Shown here in pieces: positions 56,794 through 64,000 of a stretch of 64,000 nucleotides of DNA. The position numbers were made by a program, and so were the translations under genes. The DNA is taken from assembly GCA_018992685.1 (NCBI GenBank), contig JACVGT010000018.1:1-64000 (forward strand). The letters run 5' to 3'. The notes beneath the pieces are model-generated. The model was not told where the DNA came from. It did not search any database and was given only the letters and a program-made list of their open reading frames with translations. Positions within the stretch are counted from its first letter, which is position 1. Each line of letters starts with the position of its first letter. The stretch is from Theionarchaea archaeon. Its GTDB lineage: Archaea; Methanobacteriota_B; Thermococci; Methanofastidiosales; SZ-28-30.

Positions 56794-57465
56794 ATGTGCA
56801 GAATGCTGGCATTCATGGGACCCCCTTGTAGTCCTGAGGACCTCCTGACCAAATTCCAGAGGCTTGCTTTGTACGGAAACAGTATTGATGGAGTAGGTCA
56901 TAGAGATGGCTGGGGGATTGGATATTATTCTCACGGTATTGTCCTCACCAAGAAGGCCGAATGTGCGGCTGAAAGTACGAAATATACAGAAGCCGCTCTA
57001 GAAGCAGCCCAGAAGGCCCCCCACGTTCTTATGGCACATCTCAGAAAAGCTTCTCCCAACACTCCAGTAACAGATGAAGAAGTTCATCCTTTTCAGATAG
57101 ATCATTATCTGTTTTGTCATAATGGTTCTATCACCCAGAGAGATGGTCAGCCGCTTGGAAAAACTCTAGATAGTGTTCTCTTTTTCAGAAAATTGAGAGA
57201 AACATCCCTTATTGAAGCGGTAGCCTTTTTCAGAGACTTCAAGTACACCTCACTGACTTGTCTCCTGACTGATGGTGTCAAAATCTGGGCGTACAGAGAG
57301 TGCACAGAAAGAGAAGACTATTACACCCTGTACTATTGTACGCGTCAAGATTCTGTGATCGTATGTTCAGAACCAATCCTCGACTGTCGGTGGGTACCTG
57401 TGGACAACAGACAGCTCATTACTGTTCTCCCGGATCACTCCGTTCTGACAGAAATGCTCACATAG
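56794..57465 (+). CDS. Class II glutamine amidotransferase, YafJ-like
   Basis: 223 residues. Catalytic Cys is residue 2 (MCRMLAFMG), exposed after Met removal; HRDGWGIGYYS and HNGSITQRDG are the glutamine-binding motifs. It has only the glutaminase domain, as in YafJ, so the acceptor of the ammonia is unknown. Its stop at 57465 abuts the stop of the convergent radical SAM gene at 57466. Confidence 0.88.
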   Translation: MCRMLAFMGPPCSPEDLLTKFQRLALYGNSIDGVGHRDGWGIGYYSHGIVLTKKAECAAESTKYTEAALEAAQKAPHVLMAHLRKASPNTPVTDEEVHPFQIDHYLFCHNGSITQRDGQPLGKTLDSVLFFRKLRETSLIEAVAFFRDFKYTSLTCLLTDGVKIWAYRECTEREDYYTLYYCTRQDSVIVCSEPILDCRWVPVDNRQLITVLPDHSVLTEMLT

Positions 57466-58728
57466 TCATCCGGCCAGTGTTTTGCATCCCACGTCTCCTA
57501 AAGGACACCCTGCCGTGCACTCCTCTTCCATGAGACAACCGTTGCATTCTAAAGGCATATACTTCTTGTTCCTGATGGAGGTAGCCAAGGGCGAATTCCA
57601 GATTTTCTCCCAGGGGTCTTTCAATATATTCCCCATCCCCTCAAACCAACTCTGGCAGGGTATTACCCTCCCGTCAGGTTCCACTGTCACATTAATCCGG
57701 GCGGCAGAGCACATCTTGAGCCCCAGTCCCAACCCCAATGGATCAAAATCACATCTCCTGGTGGGCGTATACCACACCATTTCGAGTCCCAATTCCAGAG
57801 CCTTGTCCCTGATGTTCTCTACATTGCCCTTCAATTCCTCAGGTGTGAGCCCATATTCTGCATCTTCTGCCCTCCCCGTCTTAATAATGGAATTCAGGGC
57901 GAACCGCTTCAACCCCATGCCAGAGAGCATTTCAAGAAGCTCTGGAACCTCATTGACATTCCTAGTTGTCAGGGTGGTATTGGTCAGTGTGAAAATGGAG
58001 GAATCTACACAATTCTTGATTCCCTGGACAGTCTCATCCCAGGCATCTGAGCAAACCATGTCGTTATGCGTTTTCTTCAACCCTTCTATCGTGATCTGGA
58101 CATGATCCAGCTCCACCTTCTCCAGGGCAGACACCATGTTTCTTGTCAGCAGCCGGCCATTGGTCACCAACCCAGTAACCATGTTCCGAGCATACCTCAC
58201 GAGGTCTACCAGGTCTTCCCGCAGTAACGGTTCTCCCCCTGTGAAAATGAGAGCACCTACATCAAGCGAGTCAATGATGTCAATAACCTGTTGCCACTGG
58301 CTGGTCTCTAATTCTGGAGTCTTCTTTGGTCCACCCATGTAACAATGGAAACAATCATTATTGCATCGATAGGTGACAGCCAGGTCAAATCGGTGAGGAG
58401 CCTTCAACTCACGTGAAAAGGGAGGAATACTCTCAATGCCCAGAAAAGAAAAGGGACAGACATCCCTTCTGGAAGCCAGAGTCAGTATGGAGAATAACAC
58501 CTGTTCATAATCCTTCTTTGCCGTTTCTTTAGATACCCTGTACTTCCTGGTCATTTTGTCCACTACGTCGGCCTCGTCCAGTTCTTCCATAATCATTCGA
58601 GTATAGTCTGCTGCTGTTTGGTTCAGGTACAGCAGGTGTGCTCCATTGATATTCAGTATAGAGTAGTCTTTTTCCTCTCTCAATGATAGACGCACCTGAC
58701 CTTCCTCGTATTGCAGTGTTTTCCTCAT
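57466..58728 (-). CDS. PqqD-radical SAM-SPASM peptide maturase
   Basis: 420 residues. Residues 1-90 look like a PqqD-type recognition domain (LNINGAHLLYLNQTAADYTR, ETAKKDYEQVLFSIL). The radical SAM core has Cys122, Cys126 and Cys129 (CNNDCFHC), then FTGGEPLLREDL. The SPASM tail carries the auxiliary clusters (RVIPCQSWF, PLECNGCLMEEECTAGCPLG). This layout is that of enzymes that modify ribosomal peptides, e.g. forming thioethers or C-C links. It starts 9 bases behind the DUF2207 gene that encodes a tail of alternating cysteines, with CTGAGGTGATATC as ribosome binding site; that tail is the obvious substrate. Confidence 0.92.
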   Translation of the reverse strand: MRKTLQYEEGQVRLSLREEKDYSILNINGAHLLYLNQTAADYTRMIMEELDEADVVDKMTRKYRVSKETAKKDYEQVLFSILTLASRRDVCPFSFLGIESIPPFSRELKAPHRFDLAVTYRCNNDCFHCYMGGPKKTPELETSQWQQVIDIIDSLDVGALIFTGGEPLLREDLVDLVRYARNMVTGLVTNGRLLTRNMVSALEKVELDHVQITIEGLKKTHNDMVCSDAWDETVQGIKNCVDSSIFTLTNTTLTTRNVNEVPELLEMLSGMGLKRFALNSIIKTGRAEDAEYGLTPEELKGNVENIRDKALELGLEMVWYTPTRRCDFDPLGLGLGLKMCSAARINVTVEPDGRVIPCQSWFEGMGNILKDPWEKIWNSPLATSIRNKKYMPLECNGCLMEEECTAGCPLGDVGCKTLAG

Positions 58729-58737
58729 GATATCACC

Positions 58738-58825
58738 TCAGAACCCTCCTCCTGAAGCACAGGCACAGGCACAGGAAACACAGGCACAGGCACAGGCACA
58801 GGAAACACAGGCACAAACACAGCTC
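58738..58825 (-). repeat. Short repeats encoding the Cys-Ala tail
   Basis: On the plus strand CAGGCA repeats with inserted GGAAACA units. Each hexamer gives Cys-Ala on the minus strand; GGAAACA gives Val-Ser. A tract of this kind can expand or contract by slippage, so tail length may vary between strains. Confidence 0.8.
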
Positions 58826-60354
58826 TTATGGGCATGTGAAACCTCGGCAGATGGTTTTCCAGGGACAGCGTGCTTTTCCCAGCCTTTTTCCAGCGATTTC
58901 TTGTTCAATCCAAGTTTGTCCTCCACGTTCTTCTTGGCCTGTGATATTGACTCTGAGAAGTCCTTTCCATTAGATGCTTTCCCCAGGTTATACCATATCC
59001 ACCAGCTGGAAGGCGTGTAGGGCGTAGAAACATTACCAAAGGCGTCTCTGGTCTTCTCATCAAAGGTGGGATCAGCCATTAGCCAGTCCACCTTATCTCC
59101 AAAGAGCTTGTATCTGTCTTCTGCAGTAGCAGACTCAATATCTGCCCAGTAGCTCTTGATCTGTTCTCTGTAGAAGTCTTCTGTCTCTTTTCTGGAGTAG
59201 CCAGTCATCTTGGAATCCACTTTCTTGTATATGGTCTCCAGAAGGGTATTCACCGCAGTGCCATCCAGAGTTCCATCCTCTTTTATACCATGCAACAGGA
59301 ATTCGTTTTCATAGTACGTGAGATGGCCAGAGAGGCGCACCTCACTTCCGCAGTACTGACAGAACTGGAGCTCAACAGCAGAATCCAGAGGGGCTCCGCA
59401 ATTAGGGCAGTTGAAAGCTTCTTCTTTCTTTTTCTGCTCTATGACTTCAGCTTTTACAGGGCCCCAATCCAGAATCCGGAGGGCACCCTTCCGGACGAGC
59501 CCCAAGAGCATGAGATTCACCAGGTTTACAGGATGTGCATTCAGCACATAGGCAGCTTCAACAGAATCCAGATCTTTCCTGACACCCAGTGATTCCATGG
59601 ACAGCGTTGGTGAGGTATACTTCACTTTCCTGACCAACTTGAATATTATAAAGATGAACGCAAATCCAAGAAGGAGCAGCACCACAAAACAGCATACGAA
59701 CGTACTTGCAAGTGATCCCGGTTCTTTGACAGGTGTTACCGGCACTGCAGTCTCCTGCATGGTTACATAGGTTTCAGGGAAGGACACGCCGCACCTGAAT
59801 TGATAGTTAGATCCCACATTCGCACGTTCGAAGTATACAAAGGCCCTTCCCCCTTCCATTCCCCTGTTTTCTGCTGTGGCGGGGTAATTCCCGACTTCAG
59901 ATATATCACATCCTTCAGGTAAGATAAACTTGACTCGAAGAACCTCTGTTGGGAAATCAAACCACGTTGGAATAAATTCTACTCCTAACCTACCTTCTTC
60001 ATCTGGAAAAATCATATATAGTACGGAAAAGCTCACTTTAACCTCTGTTATGTCACCAGATTGGGCTTCATCAAGGAAAAACACTTTCAATCGTTCAGGC
60101 TCCTGTTCTACCGTCAGCATGCGTCCACTCTGGGAAGCTGCATAATCATACACGGAATCATTGGGTACACCCACATATATTCCTCTATGGGGGCCCTGTG
60201 TGGTCTGTATGGTAAAATAGTACCAGATTTCAACAGTAGAGTCGCTATTAATATAGACTTCAACATTCTCCTCTTTGACAATAAACTGAGGTGACTGTGC
60301 CTGCGCAGCACAGAGCATAAAAAACAGTATGACCAGGGGAATTACCTTTTTCAT
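58738..60354 (-). CDS. DUF2207 membrane protein with C-terminal alternating-Cys tail
   Basis: 538 residues. Signal peptide (~1-20), extracellular DUF2207 beta domain (~21-210; YFTIQTTQGPHRGIYVGVPN), membrane helix (~222-245), cytosolic part with SMESLGVRKDLDSVEAAYVL, a zinc ribbon (CPNCGAPLDS...CQYCGS, ~317-340), and a helical region to ~500. The final 27 residues have ten Cys, at 512, 514, 516, 519, 521, 523, 525, 528, 530 and 532, separated by Ala, Val or Val-Ser, and end in Ser-Gly-Gly-Gly-Phe. The tail faces the cytosol, where the radical SAM enzyme encoded 9 bases downstream would act. The ordinary DUF2207 role is unknown. Confidence 0.88.
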   Translation of the reverse strand: MKKVIPLVILFFMLCAAQAQSPQFIVKEENVEVYINSDSTVEIWYYFTIQTTQGPHRGIYVGVPNDSVYDYAASQSGRMLTVEQEPERLKVFFLDEAQSGDITEVKVSFSVLYMIFPDEEGRLGVEFIPTWFDFPTEVLRVKFILPEGCDISEVGNYPATAENRGMEGGRAFVYFERANVGSNYQFRCGVSFPETYVTMQETAVPVTPVKEPGSLASTFVCCFVVLLLLGFAFIFIIFKLVRKVKYTSPTLSMESLGVRKDLDSVEAAYVLNAHPVNLVNLMLLGLVRKGALRILDWGPVKAEVIEQKKKEEAFNCPNCGAPLDSAVELQFCQYCGSEVRLSGHLTYYENEFLLHGIKEDGTLDGTAVNTLLETIYKKVDSKMTGYSRKETEDFYREQIKSYWADIESATAEDRYKLFGDKVDWLMADPTFDEKTRDAFGNVSTPYTPSSWWIWYNLGKASNGKDFSESISQAKKNVEDKLGLNKKSLEKGWEKHAVPGKPSAEVSHAHKSCVCACVSCACACACVSCACACASGGGF

Positions 60355-60462
60355 GAGAAGGTACCTGAATACAAGTATATAAATTTAGCGAACTTGCCCT
60401 GAGAGAGGTTGGTATCAACTGAGGCGCGAAACCTTCTTTAAGGACCCGTTCCAAAAAGAGGA

Positions 60463-61548
60463 ATGAACGTTCGTTTTGTGTTGATGCTCACAGTATTTAT
60501 CATGACCGGGTGCTTGAATCAGTCTTCCAGTCCCCAGAGTGTGCCTGACCGAACGGCATCACTGCCTCAGGACAGGACCAAGATGACTCCTGAAATGGAT
60601 CTATATCCTCCGGTGGTTCATTCTGCGGAATGGGAAGATCCTGTACCCCTCCCCGGGTTTGTAAACACTCGAGGAGCTGAGGATTCTCCTTTTGTCCTGC
60701 CTGATGGGAACACGCTCTATTTCTTTTTCACGCCAGACGTAAGGAAATCTCCTCAAGAACAGCTCCTTGATGGAGTTACAGGCATTTATGTGGCAGCAAA
60801 GCAGGGTGCAACATGGGGCACTGCAGAGAGAGTTGCCCTTGAAGATCCAGCGGAGCTAGCTCTCGATGGATGTGTTTTTGTGAACCAGAATGTAATGTGG
60901 TTCTGTTCGGCACGTGAGGGGAATCTGAGAGAAATTGATATATATACTGCTGCGTTCAAAGACGGTACGTGGACATCCTGGGAGGGCGCCGGAGAAACAT
61001 TGAATCTGGAATATGAGGTTGGTGAACTCCACATATGTGAGGATGAGTTATACTTCCATTCTCTGCGGGCTGGCAGCAAAGGAGGGCTTGATATATGGGT
61101 CTGCAAAAGAGTGGATGGAGAATGGCAGCCTCCTGAAAATCTGGAGACTGTGAACACTCCTGAGAACGAAGGTTGGCCATACCTGACAGAAGATGGGAAG
61201 GAATTGTGGTTTACCCGGACATACCAAGGTTCTCCAGCCATTTTCAGATCAGAGAGAACAAATGGAGAATGGTCAGACCCCGAATTGATTATCTCTCAGT
61301 TTGCAGGTGAACCAACATTGGATAGAGCTGGAAACATCTACTTTGTCCATCATTTTGTAGACAAGAATGGAATCATTGAAGCAGATATTTACGTAGCGTA
61401 TCACAAGAGAAGTCACAAAGGAATATACGCCACAGATAGTCAGGATCGAGTCGATCTCACTCTTGGAAATGTGCTCGAATACTTCATGGATCGTTTGCTT
61501 CTCCATATCTTAGCCTATCAACAAGGTGAGAGTCCATGGATATTATGA
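60463..61548 (+). CDS. Exported beta-propeller (PD40-like) lipoprotein
   Basis: 361 residues. Lipobox MTGC (Cys 17) gives membrane anchoring outside. A six-bladed TolB/WD40-like propeller follows, with repeats such as EDSPFVLPDGNTLYFFF, GLDIWVCKRVDGEWQPPENL, EGWPYLTEDGKELWFTRTY and PTLDRAGNIYFVHHF. Probable role: binding of sugars, peptides or surface partners. The family usually stops soon after the DIYVAY strand, while here ~48 further residues (KRSHKGIYATDSQDRV onward) look unlike it and run into the next gene, so an earlier stop may have been lost. Confidence 0.8.
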   Translation: MNVRFVLMLTVFIMTGCLNQSSSPQSVPDRTASLPQDRTKMTPEMDLYPPVVHSAEWEDPVPLPGFVNTRGAEDSPFVLPDGNTLYFFFTPDVRKSPQEQLLDGVTGIYVAAKQGATWGTAERVALEDPAELALDGCVFVNQNVMWFCSAREGNLREIDIYTAAFKDGTWTSWEGAGETLNLEYEVGELHICEDELYFHSLRAGSKGGLDIWVCKRVDGEWQPPENLETVNTPENEGWPYLTEDGKELWFTRTYQGSPAIFRSERTNGEWSDPELIISQFAGEPTLDRAGNIYFVHHFVDKNGIIEADIYVAYHKRSHKGIYATDSQDRVDLTLGNVLEYFMDRLLLHILAYQQGESPWIL

Positions 61549-62510
61549 TGAACACTTGGGATGATGTAGATATCCACGAACTCGCTCACTTTGCGTTTCG
61601 TATTCGACACGCTGAAGGACAGTTGAGCACTACCACTCTTGAGCAAATTGAACAACAAGTTCGCCACACATCGAAGACATATGCTTCTCGCGTTGTTACT
61701 GCACATTCAGAAGACATGTTGTTGGGATGGCTTTACCTGATTATTGAATACCCGAGACTGGTTCTCATGGGTGATTGGCACCCCATTGTTTTTCCGGGCG
61801 ACAAGGAGGGGGAAACTGCAGCCAGACTCATTGAGGAAAGTATTGAGTACACCAGGAGGGAAAAACGTGAACGATTGGAAGTCGCTCTTTCCGGAATAAC
61901 AGAGAAAAACAGCCACCTGTTCACCAAGCAGAAGGAATGGTACGAGTCACAGGGCATGGGGAAAGTGTCAGAGGAAATCTCCATGGAGTGTGTCCTCACC
62001 GGTAGCCTTGATGATGTGGAATTTCCTGAAGATGTTAACCTCAAATTACTCACAGAAATAGATAACGACAAGATTTACCCCTATTTCAATGAAACATTTC
62101 TCGCAAGCAGAAATATGCTGTGGCTCGATCAGACTGCTGAACAGCAACGAGTAACATTCGATTACTGGTTCAGCAGATCAAGACCGCTGAATGAGAAAGC
62201 ATCTATAATTCTCATGAGTGACCAACAAGTCATTGGATTCTCTGTGAGTCGACCTACTGCAGAGGGTGTCTACCTTGAGCCCTTCGGGATTCATCCGGAA
62301 TACCGGAAGAGAGGACTGGGGAGAGCACTTCTCTTGCATAGCATGAAAATCGTGGCGCAACAAGGATTGAAAACCATGTCTCTAGGGGTCGATATCGAAA
62401 ATAGACCAGCATGCCAGCTCTATCGGAGTGCAGGGTTCAAAGAATTACACCGGAACGTTGTATACTGCTGGAAAGACGTGCACATCCTCCGGCAAGGCAA
62501 TCATGAATAA
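61536..62510 (+). CDS. Tandem GNAT acetyltransferase
   Basis: 324 residues. The second half is a full GNAT domain with the acetyl-CoA loop GIHPEYRKRGLGRALLLHSM (~245-265) and LGVDIENRPACQLYRSAGF. The first half follows GNAT order but lacks a clear loop (degenerate). Substrate unknown. The start overlaps the lipoprotein gene by 13 bases, so co-translation is likely. It is the second double GNAT in the window but not close to the one at 46651. Confidence 0.82.
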   Translation: MDIMMNTWDDVDIHELAHFAFRIRHAEGQLSTTTLEQIEQQVRHTSKTYASRVVTAHSEDMLLGWLYLIIEYPRLVLMGDWHPIVFPGDKEGETAARLIEESIEYTRREKRERLEVALSGITEKNSHLFTKQKEWYESQGMGKVSEEISMECVLTGSLDDVEFPEDVNLKLLTEIDNDKIYPYFNETFLASRNMLWLDQTAEQQRVTFDYWFSRSRPLNEKASIILMSDQQVIGFSVSRPTAEGVYLEPFGIHPEYRKRGLGRALLLHSMKIVAQQGLKTMSLGVDIENRPACQLYRSAGFKELHRNVVYCWKDVHILRQGNHE

Positions 62511-62572
62511 GACAAAGCTTCACATAAAGGCCTACCAACCCCCCAATGGTAGCGGTCTTATTAATCGAATTG

Positions 62573-62851
62573 TTATCTAGCGTCAGTAACCTTTATGATG
62601 TGATAGCCGAATTGCGTTTTCACAATATCTGAGAGTTCTCCCTTCTTTAACGAGAAGGCTGCTTTCTCAAATTCAGGTACCATTCTGCCCCTTCCAAACC
62701 AACCTAGGTCGCCACCTTTTTTCCTGGACGGGCACTCTGAATGCTGCTGTGCCAATTTGGAAAAACTGGCTCCCTTCTTCAACTCATCTAGAATTTTCTC
62801 AGCCTCACTCTTGGTCTTCACTAGGATATGACTTGCTTTCACTTCTTTCAT
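62573..62851 (-). CDS. Parvulin-type peptidyl-prolyl isomerase
   Basis: 92 residues, a single PpiC/parvulin domain: [57 protein letters not shown], and the end [12 protein letters not shown]. No signal peptide, so cytosolic, like other archaeal single-domain parvulins. Catalyses cis-trans isomerisation of Xaa-Pro bonds. Nothing else is seen in 62852-63141. Confidence 0.95.
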   Translation of the reverse strand: MKEVKASHILVKTKSEAEKILDELKKGASFSKLAQQHSECPSRKKGGDLGWFGRGRMVPEFEKAAFSLKKGELSDIVKTQFGYHIIKVTDAR

Positions 62852-63141
62852 GAACCTACCACGGGTTACCGCATATAAAGGTTAGCTCAGTGCCAGTATT
62901 CAAGCTTCTCTTCTGGAAAACGCCTTTCACCTCATGAAAACCTGGCGATTATCCACCACTTTGTGAACATTCGCAGAACTGACATTCCTCTCAGAAGGAG
63001 CCACAATCCTGTATTGTCGCTATGCCATAGGTGTGACTGAAAATGTCCCAAGAGTAGCCAGTAAGCCCAGAACCTCTGTGATATGGTCTCTTCTACCCAC
63101 TTCAAATGCCTGATTATTTCTGCCGGAATTTCTCTTGAAAC

Positions 63142-63384
63142 CTAGAATGTCACCCGAAACAGGATGGCAAGCGAATTCTCTGCAAAAGGGAAATCCAGTC
63201 TTTTTCTGAAGTCAGCAAAAATCTCCCATTCCATAGTCTCAAGGAGGAAATCTATAGCATTAGTGTTGAGGCCATTGTCTCTCTGGACATGTAGCGTATC
63301 TCCAAGAAGAACTCCCTGAAAGTCTGGGTCCACGGAAGCATGACGCAGTGTCCGTTCTATAGCTGTATCCATTCTATCGAGCAC
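63142..63384 (-). CDS. Unknown small protein
   Basis: 80 residues if started at GTG 63384, 8 bases behind GGTGG; GTG 63396 would add four residues. LDRMDTAIERTLRHASVDPD, GVLLGDTLHVQRDNGLNTNA, FLLETMEWEIFADFRKRLDF. No cysteine, no membrane helix, no family recognised. Confidence 0.5.
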   Translation of the reverse strand: MLDRMDTAIERTLRHASVDPDFQGVLLGDTLHVQRDNGLNTNAIDFLLETMEWEIFADFRKRLDFPFAENSLAILFRVTF

Positions 63385-63589
63385 GATCTTCACCACCCTT
63401 TACTACCATGTCGTTGCTTATATAGTTTTCCGTGATTCATACAGAAATTGTCCTTGGGTAAGAATAATTCCAGATACATGTGGTGTTATGTATGTCAGAT
63501 ATTCTAAGATTAAAAGGATGACTTCCAGCCTCATTTATGAGTTTTCATGACGCCAGAAATTGTGCAGTCCCGGGCTTGTCAGAATTGGC

Positions 63590-63763
63590 CTAGTAAGCTT
63601 CGCAGAATGTGATGATTGTCTGTTCACCGGGTATCCTTGCATCGATTCTGTCTCTGAACTCTGAAAAGTTGTCGGGTGTTAGACTGTGCAGAAGCTTGAT
63701 ACGCTTTTCATCAATGCAGATACTCTCCGCTTCCTCCTCTGACGATTCATACCTCTCGGTCAT
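63590..63763 (-). CDS. Small acidic protein
   Basis: 57 residues from ATG 63763, backed by GAGGTGA 6 bases upstream and a TATA box CCTTAAATACTTT region at 63797-63809. The peptide is acidic at the start (TERYESSEEEAESICIDEKR) and ends in EQTIITFCEAY. It is similar in size and acidity to the 65-residue protein at 1678, but I do not see real similarity. Longer upstream readings run through the promoter and are rejected. Confidence 0.6.
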   Translation of the reverse strand: MTERYESSEEEAESICIDEKRIKLLHSLTPDNFSEFRDRIDARIPGEQTIITFCEAY

Positions 63764-63911
63764 ATCTTTCACCTCAGTACCTATATTGACGGGATGCCTT
63801 AAATACTTTGCTGTGAGTGAAAAAGAAAGAATTACCGAAAAAAATTTAGAAAATAAATCCGCCAGAAACAGCCAAGTCTCCCCAATTTCCCTTCTTTCAG
63901 GAGAATGAACC

Positions 63912-64000
63912 GTGGATATCTGCACAGGGAAAAAAGATTCGGCAGACCTCAAGATACTCTGTGCAGGTGCAGTGGTTGGTGCTTTGATTCTTGCCAAGAA
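63912..64000 (+). CDS. Possible 5' end of a gene leaving the window
   Basis: From GTG 63912, behind CAGGAG, the frame reads Val-Asp-Ile-Cys-Thr-Gly, then KKDSADLKILCAGAVVGALI, and is open to the end. It could be the start of a membrane protein. Too little is visible to be sure; ATG 63905 in another frame is also open. Confidence 0.3.
   Translation, partial: MDICTGKKDSADLKILCAGAVVGALILAK

Noticed and set aside
63764..63997. Longer form of the small acidic protein (135 residues)
   Set aside because: The added part covers the TATA box and has no protein-like pattern; ATG 63763 has the ribosome binding site.

Overview
The window is archaeal DNA. It carries an archaeal-type S-adenosylmethionine synthetase, a DUF460 protein, an archaeosortase-like membrane protein, a Nip7/PUA ribosome-biogenesis protein, UPF0147, a tRNA-Arg(CCG) gene with a short intron, and tRNA genes without encoded CCA. 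Many genes have a TATA box 25-26 bp before the start codon (apparently leaderless), while others have strong GGAGGTGA ribosome binding sites. Moderate base composition, many bacterial-type accessory genes (double UvrA, CHAT/STAND, radical SAM, TetR, DUF885, M29) and many regulators suggest a mesophilic euryarchaeote. I cannot fix the lineage from sequence alone; a sediment group such as Theionarchaea is only a guess.

Layout: 1-8.1 kb holds a truncated gene, two stem-loops in a gene-poor stretch, a tandem wHTH regulator with a small partner, a frameshifted CHAT-STAND-TPR gene, and a cell-surface cluster (nuclease-like, TSP3/lamin-tail and J-domain proteins). 8.1-11.7 kb is AT-rich with a two-gene HTH unit behind a leader of three hairpins, next to tRNA-Arg. 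11.7-16 kb is mostly core archaeal genes. 16-28.4 kb is accessory: two close wHTH paralogues around a small exported peptide, a GC-rich structured segment, a wHTH-TPR protein, two exported proteins that share an upstream promoter motif, a membrane-anchored wHTH protein, and a small membrane/XRE operon with clear operators.

28.6-34.5 kb is one operon: a UvrA-like protein with four ATPase domains followed by a terpene-cyclase-fold protein. 34.7-43.5 kb holds a V4R protein, a DUF885 lipoprotein peptidase with a small coupled upstream ORF, a methyltransferase and TetR gene sharing operator palindromes, an ABC exporter and a HisC-like aminotransferase. 43.6-54.6 kb mixes a molybdopterin oxidoreductase, acetyltransferases, an ABC-class ATPase, a four-gene operon (DUF457, YkgJ, Nip7, PK-C) behind tRNA-Gln, an M29 aminopeptidase and UPF0147. 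54.6-64 kb ends with exported coiled-coil and YprB nuclease genes, a class II amidotransferase, and the most striking locus: a PqqD-radical SAM-SPASM maturase directly behind a DUF2207 membrane protein whose C-terminus is a run of alternating cysteines ending in Gly-Gly-Gly-Phe.

The best candidate for an undescribed system is that last pair (57466-60354), which looks like a peptide-maturation system acting on the tail of a membrane protein. Secondary candidates are the double UvrA/cyclase operon, the surface nuclease/J-domain cluster, the structured leader at 11081-11135 and the shared promoter motif of the exported proteins.
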